From Leptolyngbya sp. Heron Island J (GTDB lineage: Bacteria > Cyanobacteriota > Cyanobacteriia > Phormidesmidales > Phormidesmidaceae): a stretch of 64,000 bases of DNA. Numbering within the stretch: position 1 is the first letter of the stretch; the number at the start of each line of letters is the position of its first letter. Positions 20,272 to 28,900 of this stretch are shown in pieces. Where the stretch lies: NCBI RefSeq assembly GCF_000482245.1, contig NZ_AWNH01000041.1, forward strand, positions 1-64,000, in the 5' to 3' direction. The notes beneath the pieces are model-generated. The model ran no database searches. It saw nothing but the letters and a program-made list of their open reading frames with translations, and was not told the origin of the DNA. The position numbers were made by a program, and so were the translations under genes.

Positions 20272-20325
20272 ATCAAGTTAAACAGTTTTGTCTGTTTTCT
20301 GCCAACAACAACTATATCGACCCCT

Positions 20326-21747
20326 ATGAAACCTCTTCTACATCGCACTAAGATTGTTGCCACAATTGGACCAGCCAGCCGTTCCCCAGACGTGATTAAG
20401 CAGCTACTCTTAGCGGGTATGAATGTCGCCCGACTAAATTTTTCCCATGGCACCTATGCCGATCACGCCGAACAAATTCAACAGCTGCGAACAGTTTCTA
20501 ATCAGTTAGAACTCCCCCTCACCCTACTCCAGGATTTGCAAGGGCCCAAGATTCGCATAGGTCAACTGTCTGTCGATGGCCTAGAACTCCACCCAGGAGA
20601 GACATTAACCCTGGTTCCTGAAGGAACCCACCATTCTGATGCCGTCAGTATTGACTATCCCTATCTGGCCGAAGAAGCAAAACCGGGCACTCAGATTTTG
20701 TTAGACGACGGTTTACTGGAATTGCAAGTTGACGCAGTTCAGGGAAATGCAGTCCAGTGCAGTGTTGTGACTGGAGGGATTCTCAAAAGTCGTAAGGGAG
20801 TGAACCTACCGAGTCTTGATCTAAAACTACCCTCAATGACAGACAAAGATAAAGAAGACTTAGCCTTTGGTATAGAACAGGGTGTAGATATGATCTCTCT
20901 GAGCTTTGTTCGTAAACCCGAGGATGTTCAAGAACTCAAAGCACTATTAGCCGCTAAAGGAGCCAACATTCCGGTCTTAGCCAAGCTAGAAAAGCCCCAG
21001 GCACTGACCAATTTGGAAGCGATTGTTGACGAGTGTGATGCGATTATGGTAGCTCGCGGCGACTTGGGGGTAGAAATGAAGCCCGAAAAAGTTCCCCTAA
21101 TTCAAAAACGCATCATTCGCTTATGTAATCGCAAAGGAATTCCCGTGATCACAGCCACCCAAATGCTAGATAGCATGACCCACAGCCCCCGCCCCACCCG
21201 TGCTGAAGCCAGCGATGTCGCCAATGCAATTATGGATGGCACAGATGCCGTGATGTTATCAGGAGAGTCCGCCGTCGGAGACTACCCAGTAGAAGCCGTT
21301 AAAATGCTGGCACGAATTGCTACTGATGTGGAACCCGAGATTGACTATCCCAACTTCCCCCCCCAAAAGATTGACGTACCTGAGGCTATTAGTGAAGCCT
21401 TAAATGCCATCGACCACGTTCTAGACTTACAGTGTATTGTTGGCTTTACAGAAACTGGCTACACCGCCCGTTTAGCAGCTGCCGAACGTCCCAAAGCTGT
21501 AGTTGTCGCCTTAACAGCTAATCCTAAAATTTACAGACAGCTAAACCTAGTGTGGGGAGTCCGTCCTGTTTTATTAGAACAGCTAGACGGTTCTCTTGAA
21601 ACACTTTTTGAACAGGTCGAAACCTGTCTATTAGAGAAAAAATTTGCCGCCCCTGGAGATCGAGTATTACTGCTCGGAGGATTGCCAATAAAAGTCTCTG
21701 GCTCCACTAATTTTCTCAAAATTCATACCATCGGTTCAGGACATTGA
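20326..21747 (+). CDS. pyk: Pyruvate kinase
   Basis: 473 residues. It transfers phosphate from phosphoenolpyruvate to ADP. The order of motifs is complete: KIVATIGPAS, MNVARLNFSHG, LQDLQGPKIR, KDKEDLAFG, LAKLEKPQAL, IMVARGDLGVEM, ITATQMLDSM, RAEASDVANA and MLSGESAVGDYP. It is the shorter bacterial form, without the C-terminal PEP-utilising extension found in some cyanobacterial isoenzymes. It is likely in an operon with the upstream D-lactate dehydrogenase, placing ATP synthesis and pyruvate disposal under common control. Confidence 0.97.
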   Translation: MKPLLHRTKIVATIGPASRSPDVIKQLLLAGMNVARLNFSHGTYADHAEQIQQLRTVSNQLELPLTLLQDLQGPKIRIGQLSVDGLELHPGETLTLVPEGTHHSDAVSIDYPYLAEEAKPGTQILLDDGLLELQVDAVQGNAVQCSVVTGGILKSRKGVNLPSLDLKLPSMTDKDKEDLAFGIEQGVDMISLSFVRKPEDVQELKALLAAKGANIPVLAKLEKPQALTNLEAIVDECDAIMVARGDLGVEMKPEKVPLIQKRIIRLCNRKGIPVITATQMLDSMTHSPRPTRAEASDVANAIMDGTDAVMLSGESAVGDYPVEAVKMLARIATDVEPEIDYPNFPPQKIDVPEAISEALNAIDHVLDLQCIVGFTETGYTARLAAAERPKAVVVALTANPKIYRQLNLVWGVRPVLLEQLDGSLETLFEQVETCLLEKKFAAPGDRVLLLGGLPIKVSGSTNFLKIHTIGSGH

Positions 21748-21836
21748 TTTGAAGCTGTCTTACGCCACAAAATACTAGACAGTCATGTTAGAGTCATTTT
21801 TCTCTAATTAAATTAGAGTGTTCCCCTAGTGCAGCT

Positions 21837-22271
21837 ATGGCAAATCTTTTCCATTTAGCATTTCCGGTTAGCAATATTCCCGACACCAAGCGATTTTATG
21901 TTGACGGTCTAGGTTGCCAACCTGGTCGTGAATCCCCCAGTGCCCTGATCATGAACTTTCAGGGCCATCAGTTAGTAGCCCATGTCACCCGCGCTCAGCT
22001 GTCTGACCAGGGGAGTATTTATCCCCGTCACTTTGGTTTAGTATTTGACACAGAAGCCGATTGGGAAGCCCTAGCAAAGCGAGCCGAAGCCCAGAAGCTG
22101 ACCTTTTATCAACTGCCCAAGCGTCGCTTTGAAGGGACTCCTTTAGAGCACCGCACCTTCTTTCTAGAAGATCCCTTTCATAATCTGTTGGAATTTAAAT
22201 ACTATTGTTATCCGAATGCCATCTTTGGTGAGAGTAGTCATGCTCAAGTAGGCGAAGTCGCCATGACCTAA
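21837..22271 (+). CDS. VOC/glyoxalase-fold protein
   Basis: 144 residues forming one vicinal-oxygen-chelate unit pair: LFHLAFPVSNIPDTKRFYVDGLGC at the start, HFGLVFDTEADWEAL in the middle and FFLEDPFHNLLEFKYY at the end. The His/His/Glu pattern of metal ligands is in place. Members include glyoxalase I, extradiol dioxygenases and fosfomycin-resistance proteins; the actual substrate is unknown. A palindrome CTCTAATTAAATTAGAG at 21802-21818 precedes the gene and could be an operator. The last 4 bp overlap the convergent hydrolase gene. Confidence 0.88.
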   Translation: MANLFHLAFPVSNIPDTKRFYVDGLGCQPGRESPSALIMNFQGHQLVAHVTRAQLSDQGSIYPRHFGLVFDTEADWEALAKRAEAQKLTFYQLPKRRFEGTPLEHRTFFLEDPFHNLLEFKYYCYPNAIFGESSHAQVGEVAMT

Positions 22272-22858
22272 TGCTTTAACCCCTGGGCAATAGCAGCTAA
22301 ACCACGTTCGTCCCATACCATACCATCGTGGGTACGCACGGGTAGTCGTTGATTTTCACCCATAGGTAAACAACAATGGTATGCAGGCAAAACTAGCAGG
22401 TCATAGGGGGTCCACAGCCACAGCGGTCGACAGGCAACTAGCTGTTCCATATCTTGATTTAGATCCGTTAGAAAGTCACTGCCTGGCCGCATTTGCATAC
22501 ATCCTATATTCCACCGCAACCAGGCCAGGGCTGAGCCATAGTGAGGTACAGCTACACCAACAAACCGCTGCACCCGCTGCAAACCACCCAAACGCTGTAG
22601 GTAGTAGCGGCTAGCTAAACCACCCATGCTAAACCCAACCAGGGAAAAAGGTTGCTGCTCTCCCAGGGATGCCCGCACAAAAGCATCCATCTGCTCTGCC
22701 TGCTGTTCTATGCCAATATCGCCGTTATTGGGTTTCAGGCTAACCGCATAGACATTCCAACCTCGATTTTCCAAGTATGGGCGCAACCGTCCAAAAATAT
22801 TGACGGTGTTCCATAGACCATGTACCAGCACAACGGCTGGTTTGCTATTATGCGTCAC
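22268..22858 (-). CDS. Alpha/beta hydrolase, lipase-like
   Basis: 196 residues. VVLVHGLWNTVNIF supplies the oxyanion-hole HG motif and GFSMGG the nucleophile elbow (Ser about 77). An Asp and the His in the C-terminal segment (PVRTHDGMVWDERG) plausibly complete the triad. The short form resembles triacylglycerol lipase/EstA-like cytoplasmic hydrolases. The start overlaps the DUF3493-type gene by 11 bp, indicating a two-gene operon with translational coupling. Substrate unknown. Confidence 0.85.
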   Translation of the reverse strand: MTHNSKPAVVLVHGLWNTVNIFGRLRPYLENRGWNVYAVSLKPNNGDIGIEQQAEQMDAFVRASLGEQQPFSLVGFSMGGLASRYYLQRLGGLQRVQRFVGVAVPHYGSALAWLRWNIGCMQMRPGSDFLTDLNQDMEQLVACRPLWLWTPYDLLVLPAYHCCLPMGENQRLPVRTHDGMVWDERGLAAIAQGLKH

Positions 22859-23147
22859 GCTGACCCCGACCCTCTAGCCAAAACAAAAACACGGCTATGC
22901 CAATTACGCCCATTTGCACAGCCAGATTAGGCAAAGCTGTCTCCACATTCTTACCTGCCAGCAGCTGGGTAAAAAATACAAACCCTCCCAATAAGCCAGA
23001 AGCCAGGACAGCGCCATAAATAACCTTCCGCAGTCCCTTAAACGGTGATTTGGTCTCCGCAACTAAACGCTCAAACCGTTCCTGGCTCATACCTGGAGGT
23101 TTGACCGGGGTGCGCTCATCAGACTTAGATTTAGACTTTTTTGCCAT
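22848..23147 (-). CDS. DUF3493-like small membrane protein
   Basis: 99 residues. A Lys/Ser-rich N-terminus is followed by MSQERFERLVAETKSPFKGLRKVIYGA, then two hydrophobic helices (about 45-62 and 77-94). The pattern (R-L-AE-KSPFKGLRK, GGFVFFTQLLAGK) matches what I recall of DUF3493, a family of cyanobacteria and plastids with unconfirmed links to photosystem assembly. It is first in an operon with the lipase-like hydrolase. Confidence 0.75.
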   Translation of the reverse strand: MAKKSKSKSDERTPVKPPGMSQERFERLVAETKSPFKGLRKVIYGAVLASGLLGGFVFFTQLLAGKNVETALPNLAVQMGVIGIAVFLFWLEGRGQRDA

Positions 23148-23235
23148 GGAAACCCTGCTTGAAAGATAAGTTACTATTTTTTCAAACTATGGGCCATCTT
23201 GATAGCCTTCGCTGCTATACTTAGCTTTCTAATAT

Positions 23236-23307
23236 GCCAACGTGGCTCAGTGGTAGAGCACTCGATTCGTAATCGAGCGGTCGCGGGTTCAAATCCCGCC
23301 GTTGGCT
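23236..23307 (+). tRNA. tRNA-Thr (anticodon CGU)
   Basis: A complete cloverleaf. Acceptor GCCAACG pairs with CGTTGGC, the D arm is GCTCAGTGGTAGAGC, the anticodon stem is CTCGA/TCGAG with loop TTCGTAA, and the T arm is GCGGGTTCAAATCCCGC, followed by discriminator T. Anticodon CGT reads ACG (Thr). CCA is not encoded. It lies 165 bp upstream of an integrase in the same orientation, a standard integration-site arrangement. Confidence 0.97.
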
Positions 23308-23426
23308 TTATTTTAACTCAAATCTAAAAACCTGAAACCCTGGTCAAAGTGCTACCATGCAAAGGCTTTCAGCGATTGTCCTTTTTCAATCAGATCAGCT
23401 GAACTCAGCAAAATTGATCTGAATTA

Positions 23427-23454
23427 AGGGCAATTTTAGGGCAAATTTAGGGCA
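23427..23454. repeat. AGGGCA triplet repeat near integrase start
   Basis: AGGGCA occurs at 23427, 23438 and 23449, exactly 11 bp apart (one helical turn), in an A/T-rich context (AATTTTAGGGCAAATTT). It lies between the tRNA and the integrase start. Such phased repeats are candidates for integrase arm-type binding sites; that is inference. Confidence 0.5.
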
Positions 23455-23472
23455 GATTTTTCTGAACTCACC

Positions 23473-24612
23473 ATGGTTACGCAGTCCTCCTGGTCAAAAT
23501 TCGATAGCCTGCTTGATGCAACCAATAAGCGTCTCGATAAGGTGCGTATTCGAAGACGCGGGAAGTCGTTGTACCTTCGCGCCACACTGCCTCCAAAATC
23601 TGGAGAACCGAAAGCAAAGCAGCGAGATTTGCCAACAGGAAAGTCAGCAAACAAACCAGGGCTCGAACAAGCGAGAGCACTCGCCCTCGATTTAGAATCA
23701 GAACTCCTTAGAAAATGCTTTAGCTGGGATAAGTGGGACCCTCGCTATCGGAAAAATACGTTTGATATCTCAAAATCCGCCTACGACTGGGGGCAAGAGT
23801 TTGGAACGCAAAAGGCACGACAAATCCAGGAATCAACTTACATTGACGATTACGCCAAACCGCTCTCAAAACTACCTCGTGATAAGCAGCTTAGTGGAGC
23901 ACTGCTAAAAGCACACATTGAACAGCTCACTAAAGATAGAACAAAAAGTCGCGTTCGGTATGTGAGCTGTTATCAACAGCTTGCTGATTTCGCCGGTATT
24001 GAGGTTAATCTTAGAACCTTAAATCCTGCCGGAGGCTACAAGTCAAAGCCTATAAGAGCAGACGAGGTGCCAACAGATGAAGAGATTCTAGAAACGTGGG
24101 AGAAGCTTAGAAACCCAGAGTGGAAAGCGTTTTATGCTCGTATTGCCTGCTATGGAATGCGTCCACATGAACCATTCTTTGCAACGTTCTCTTCAGACCC
24201 TGATGACCCATTTGCAAAAATTCCAGATGAAACAAAGACCGGTTACCATATAGCCTACCCGTGGCCTGCCGACTGGTGGAGCATTATGAAGCCGTGGGAA
24301 GGGGAGCTTCCACCAGTTCAGATTGAAGGGAAAAACAATAAAATTCTTGGTAGCAAAGCAGGACGCTATTTTCGGGAGACGGGAAAAATTGGGCATACCC
24401 TTTATTTTGTACGCCATGCGTATGCCATTAGAACCGCGCTCAGTGGTGCTATCTCAGATTCAATCGCGGCAAAGTGGATGGGGCATTCAATTACAATTCA
24501 CAGCCGCACCTATCATCAGGCCATTAGCGAGTCTCAGCACAAGCAAGCGTGGCAAACAGCAAAGAGTAGCGTAACGGCTAATAGTGAAGAGCTTCTGGTT
24601 GCTCCACAATAA
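23473..24612 (+). CDS. Tyrosine recombinase (integrase)
   Basis: 379 residues. The N-terminal half is an Arg/Lys-rich DNA-binding region. The C-terminal half carries the recombinase series: Arg in ACYGMRPHEPF, YFVRHAYAIR in the box II position, WMGHS and the nucleophile Tyr at about 346 in SRTYHQAI. Position and orientation next to tRNA-Thr indicate it integrates this element there. The 3' end overlaps the convergent HTH gene by 35 bp, a compact integrase/excisionase-like layout. It resembles cyanobacterial site-specific integrases; only distant similarity to XerC/D is visible. Confidence 0.9.
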   Translation: MVTQSSWSKFDSLLDATNKRLDKVRIRRRGKSLYLRATLPPKSGEPKAKQRDLPTGKSANKPGLEQARALALDLESELLRKCFSWDKWDPRYRKNTFDISKSAYDWGQEFGTQKARQIQESTYIDDYAKPLSKLPRDKQLSGALLKAHIEQLTKDRTKSRVRYVSCYQQLADFAGIEVNLRTLNPAGGYKSKPIRADEVPTDEEILETWEKLRNPEWKAFYARIACYGMRPHEPFFATFSSDPDDPFAKIPDETKTGYHIAYPWPADWWSIMKPWEGELPPVQIEGKNNKILGSKAGRYFRETGKIGHTLYFVRHAYAIRTALSGAISDSIAAKWMGHSITIHSRTYHQAISESQHKQAWQTAKSSVTANSEELLVAPQ

Positions 24613-24907
24613 TGCGTTCATCTTCTGGTGTATTGATGACTGATTGAAAAAGCTGCCAGTTAATCTGCCAATCGCTTCCTACTTTGCGATAGTGCTTACC
24701 GTATGAAAGATCGCATCGCTTGCGGGTTGCCCTGGCGTATTCAGCAACCTTGACTTCTGAGAGGATTCTGCCTCTTGAAATCCCAAGTAGGTTTGAGGCT
24801 TGATTTGGCGAAACCCATTCAGAGAGGGGAAGCCCGAGAGCCTTAAGGGTTCTTTCTAAGATGAAAATACGGTTTTCCAGGAATCTGATTTGCTCTGCAA
24901 GGGACAT
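24578..24907 (-). CDS. Small HTH protein, possible excisionase
   Basis: 109 residues. A short coiled-coil-like N-terminus (MSLAEQIRFLENRIFILERTLKALG) precedes a helix-turn-helix of the excisionase/MerR-like type (VSPNQASNLLGISRGRILSEV). A basic segment and WQINWQLFQ follow. Convergent overlap with the integrase suggests a recombination directionality factor controlling excision. The function is inferred from position and HTH type; a transcriptional regulator is the alternative. Confidence 0.7.
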   Translation of the reverse strand: MSLAEQIRFLENRIFILERTLKALGLPLSEWVSPNQASNLLGISRGRILSEVKVAEYARATRKRCDLSYGKHYRKVGSDWQINWQLFQSVINTPEDERIIVEQPEALHY

Positions 24908-25118
24908 GATGAGTCTCTGCTATTTCGGTCGGTATGGGAAAGGGAGTGCCTAACCCTAAATTGACTGTAGCTATCAGTCCATAAAGGGTCTTGATCAGAG
25001 ATGACGAAATGAACTAACTCTGACCTTGAAATCCTCAATCAACTCACTATTCTGTAACGCAGAGTGGCTCTGCTTTGTCTGGACATCGCAGGTGTGTCTA
25101 AATTTTAGGTATTGAATG

Positions 25119-25136
25119 TGTCACATATATGCGACA
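25119..25136. promoter_or_regulatory. Candidate operator of the toxin-antitoxin operon
   Basis: The imperfect palindrome TGTCACATATATGCGACA (16 of 18 positions symmetric) lies 21 bp before the toxin start. HTH antitoxins of this class commonly repress their own operon through such a site. Confidence 0.6.
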
Positions 25137-25157
25137 TACTAGGATAGGGGGTGTAAG

Positions 25158-25490
25158 GTGAGTCAATGGCAAATTCAGAAATACATCACTGAAGATGGTG
25201 ATTGCCCATTCGATGAATGGTTCTTAAAACTGGATCGCCAGATACAGGTGCGCGTTGATGTCCGATTGGACCGAGTCAGTTTAGGTAACTTCGGTGATCA
25301 CAAGCCAGTAGGTGAGGGGGTATATGAGTTGCGGTTTTTCTTTGGGCCTGGTTACCGCGTCTACTATGGGCTTGTTGGAAATCAGGTAGTACTCCTTCTC
25401 ACAGGTGGAGCAAAAAAGAAACAGACAAAAGATATTAAAACAGCACAAAAGCTTTGGCAGGAATATAAACGTGAGCAAGCAGGAGATTAA
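25158..25490 (+). CDS. RelE/HigB-family toxin
   Basis: 110 residues of the phage Gp49/HigB-like toxin group. Marks are CPFDEWFLKL near the N-terminus, then VYELRFFFGPGYRVYYG, and VVLLLTGGAKKKQTKDIKTAQKLW with the basic residues used by these mRNA interferases. Translation probably starts at GTG 25158; no in-frame ATG exists nearby and GTAAG lies upstream. The antitoxin follows after 3 bp. The toxin-first gene order is typical for HigBA-type modules. Likely role: stabilisation of the mobile element or growth arrest under stress. Confidence 0.9.
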   Translation: MSQWQIQKYITEDGDCPFDEWFLKLDRQIQVRVDVRLDRVSLGNFGDHKPVGEGVYELRFFFGPGYRVYYGLVGNQVVLLLTGGAKKKQTKDIKTAQKLWQEYKREQAGD

Positions 25491-25493
25491 GAG

Positions 25494-25811
25494 ATGCCAG
25501 TAAAAGATTACCGGGATGATCAACTCAAAAGACTATCTGACCCAGAATACTCTTCACAGTATCTCAAAGTTGCGCTGGATGAAACGCTTCAAGATGGGAA
25601 TATGGAAGCGTTTCTGCTTGCTCTAAAAAATGTCGTTGATGCAGCAGGCGCAGTTAAGGCTGTTGCCGAGGATGCAGACATTTCTCGCCAGCATCTTCAT
25701 CGTCTTTTGAGCGGCAACGGAAACCCCACCCTTGAAACTACAGTTTCTATCTTGAATGCTGTAGGGCTTACCATTGATATCAAACCTCTTGAAAACCAGA
25801 TTAAAATATAA
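25494..25811 (+). CDS. HTH antitoxin (HigA-like)
   Basis: 105 residues. The N-terminal half (LSDPEYSSQYLKVALDETLQDGNMEAFLLALKNVVDAAG) is the typical addiction-module antidote lead-in. The C-terminal half is an XRE-type helix-turn-helix (AVAEDADISRQHLHRLLSGNGNPTLETTVSILNAVG). It is translated 3 bp after the toxin stop and is predicted to neutralise the toxin and to bind the palindrome at 25119. Confidence 0.9.
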   Translation: MPVKDYRDDQLKRLSDPEYSSQYLKVALDETLQDGNMEAFLLALKNVVDAAGAVKAVAEDADISRQHLHRLLSGNGNPTLETTVSILNAVGLTIDIKPLENQIKI

Positions 25812-25971
25812 AAGATGTGTTTTTTAAGAAAAAAGTGATTTTGTTTGATTTAGGCTGAAAATATCACCCTACAATTACCGAGTATTTCCCTAACAATCGG
25901 ATCTAGTTGGTATTCAATATATATTTTTGAGGAAAGTTTGCATATAAAGTGGATTGATAAACGCGATTCCA

Positions 25972-28900
25972 TCAAGAATTTCGCTGTTCTCGTAGCTCTT
26001 GCAAGTTCTCTCTTATAACGTTGACAAAAGGATGATTATCTCCAAATAAACGCTGACACAACACCAGAGCTTCCTGAAAAAGTTTTTCTGCCTCGTTGAA
26101 ACGCTCTTGCTTACTGTAGAGCCTTGCAAGATTATTAAGGCTGTTAGCCACGTCAGGGTGATCTCCTAACAAGCGCTTACGGATGACTAAAGCCCCAGCA
26201 TAAGATGATTCTGCTTCATCATAATAGTTTTGCTTTGAATAGATATATCCCAAAAAGTTCAGACAATCAGCCACACTCAGATGTGAGTCACCAAATATCT
26301 GCCTCCGAAGCATTAGAGATTCTTTACAAGAGGATTCTGCCTTTTTGAGGCAATCATACTTGTCATAGAGTGTTGCTAAATTGAAGAGATTAGTAGCCAC
26401 ATTGGGATGTATATCACCAAACAATCGTTTACAGAGCGCAAGAGATTCTAGAAAAAGAGGTTCAGCATCACTTAATCGCCCTTGTTCATTATAGAGAGCA
26501 GCCAGATTGTTGATAGCAGTAGCTACTTCAGGATGATCATTACCGAAAAGGCGTTTAGAAAGCACTAATCCTTCCTTGAAGAGGGATTCGGCTTCACTGT
26601 AGCGGCCCTGATTGAGGTAGATGGATGCTAAGTTGTTGAGAGTCGCAACTATATCTGGATGCTCATTGCCTAAAAATTGTTTAGACAATATAAGAGTTTC
26701 CTTTAATAGCGGTTCAGCCTCACCATAACGCCCCTGACGAAAGTAGATTGTTCCTAAATGGTCTACGATAGTTGCCACAGCTGTATGCTCGTTGCCCAAA
26801 ACCTGTCTGCGTAATGTCAGAGATTCTTTTAGAAAAGGTTCAGCTTCTTGGAAACGCCCCTGATTCATATATACTGCGGCCAAATTATACAAAGTATTGT
26901 CCACATTAAGAGGAGCCTCATTTAATGATTGTTTACGCAGCGCTAAGAGTTCTATTAGTAAAGGTTCAGCTTTACTATACCGACCTTGCGTAGCATAGAA
27001 CATTGCTAGCTCATTAAGCGTAGAAACAGTACTAGGATGCTCGTCACCCAAAAGACTTCTATGCATTGCTAGTGCCTCTTGATATAAGGGCTCTGCTTCA
27101 TCGGGACGATTTTGCTTGCAATAGCATAGTGCTAAATTACGAAGTCCAGCAGCGATTTCAGGATGTTCATCTCCGAATATCCTTTTAAGCATTGCTAGTG
27201 CCTGTTGATATAAAAGCTCTGCCTCGTCATAGCGGTCTTTGTGAACAGAGATTTTTGCCAGATGGCCAATACTAATAGCTACATCAGGATGTTCATCTCC
27301 GAATAACTGTTTACGCATTGCTAAGGACTGTTGATGGAGATGTTCTGCTTCGCTGTAATGACCTTGATGCTCATGAAGCACAGCAAGATTATTCAGATTT
27401 TTAGCAATATCTGGATGCTCATTCCCCAATATTTTTCGCTTTAACTCTAGTACTTTCTGATAGAACTCCTCTGCCTCTTCGTATCTGCCCTGACCGTCGT
27501 AGGTTAAAGCAAGATTATTCAAACAGACTGCCACGTCCAAGTGCTCTTTACCTAATATTTTTCTGTACAATATTAATGCCTTAAGATGATAAAGTTCTGC
27601 ATCATCGTAACGACCTTGAATTTGATAAATAGTTGCCAAACCATCAAGGCTATGAGCAACATTGAGATTCTCATCACCTAGAAATTTTCTCGCCAGTGTC
27701 AGTGACTGTTGGTGAAAAGACTCCGCTTCATTGTAGCGCCCTTGATCGCTTAAATAGCTGCCTACATAATTAAAAAGTGCTCCTAATATGTCAGATTCAA
27801 TTGATAACTGCTGAGCTTGCTCAATAGCCCGGAAATAGTGGGGGAGAAGCTTTTCGCACATAGACCAATATTTGAAGCCATTACCTGGATAAGCCATAAC
27901 CATTGCGTTTGTGACCCGCTCTATCCAAGTAGCTGCTGCTGATTTCAACGTGTCGCGCACAACAGCTTGGACCAACCGATGAACGCTGTAACAGGGCCGA
28001 TCATACTCCCAGGTAATAAGTGAATACTGACTTAACGGCTCTAGTAGTTCCTTAAGGGTAAATAACTTATCCTCTTCATCTTTATCCTTAAAAGCGTTTG
28101 CCAGTTTTCCGCTTAAATGCGACGCGCCATGAGTCAAGATGCGATAGGGGATATCGTCTGGAGCAAGAAAGGAGCTAAAGTGTAGTAATTCAGAGGACCC
28201 CACGCTTTCTTTTTTTACAGCCTCAAAGTTAAGTAGCCACGTTCTAAATACTGATTCTGGATAGTTTTTTGGCTTAGCTTTTTTTTTAAGTGCTCCCGAG
28301 AAGCCTCTCTTACGATAAAAGTTCAAGTACTCTTGAATACTCATCCGTTGCTTGCGCATGTATGCACTCGCCTGTTCTAATGCAAGTGGTAGTCCACCAA
28401 GTTCATCGTTGAGTTCAGCAGCGGCAGAACGTTCTGATTCCGTTTCTTTGTATTCGGTCCTCCTAAAGAGCATTTTGGTGCCCTCTTCAGCAGACATGGG
28501 TTCCAAAGCAAACGAGGAACTAATCCCAATTTCTAAGAAGACAGAAGCTCTTGAGGTAATCAGTATCTTTCCTGCTGGATTATTGGGTATCCATGGTTCT
28601 AGTAGGGAAGGAGTGTCAGCGTTATCAAAAATAAGAAGCCAGCCATCATGATTAGCAAGCCATGCCTGCATTACTAAAATCTTCTCGTCAAGTGTTCCTT
28701 TGCCAACAGGAAGTGCCAGTTGATCAGCGAGTGCGGCGAAATTTATAGAAATATTTGTTTCTGTTTCAGCGTTTACCCAAAATACATATTCATAGGTTTT
28801 CTTATCGTGGTAATGGCGAAATGCATACTCTACAGCTGTTTGAGTTTTGCCAATGCCTCCGAGCCCGCTGATGGCCTCAACTTGAGTGATCGCAACAGCT

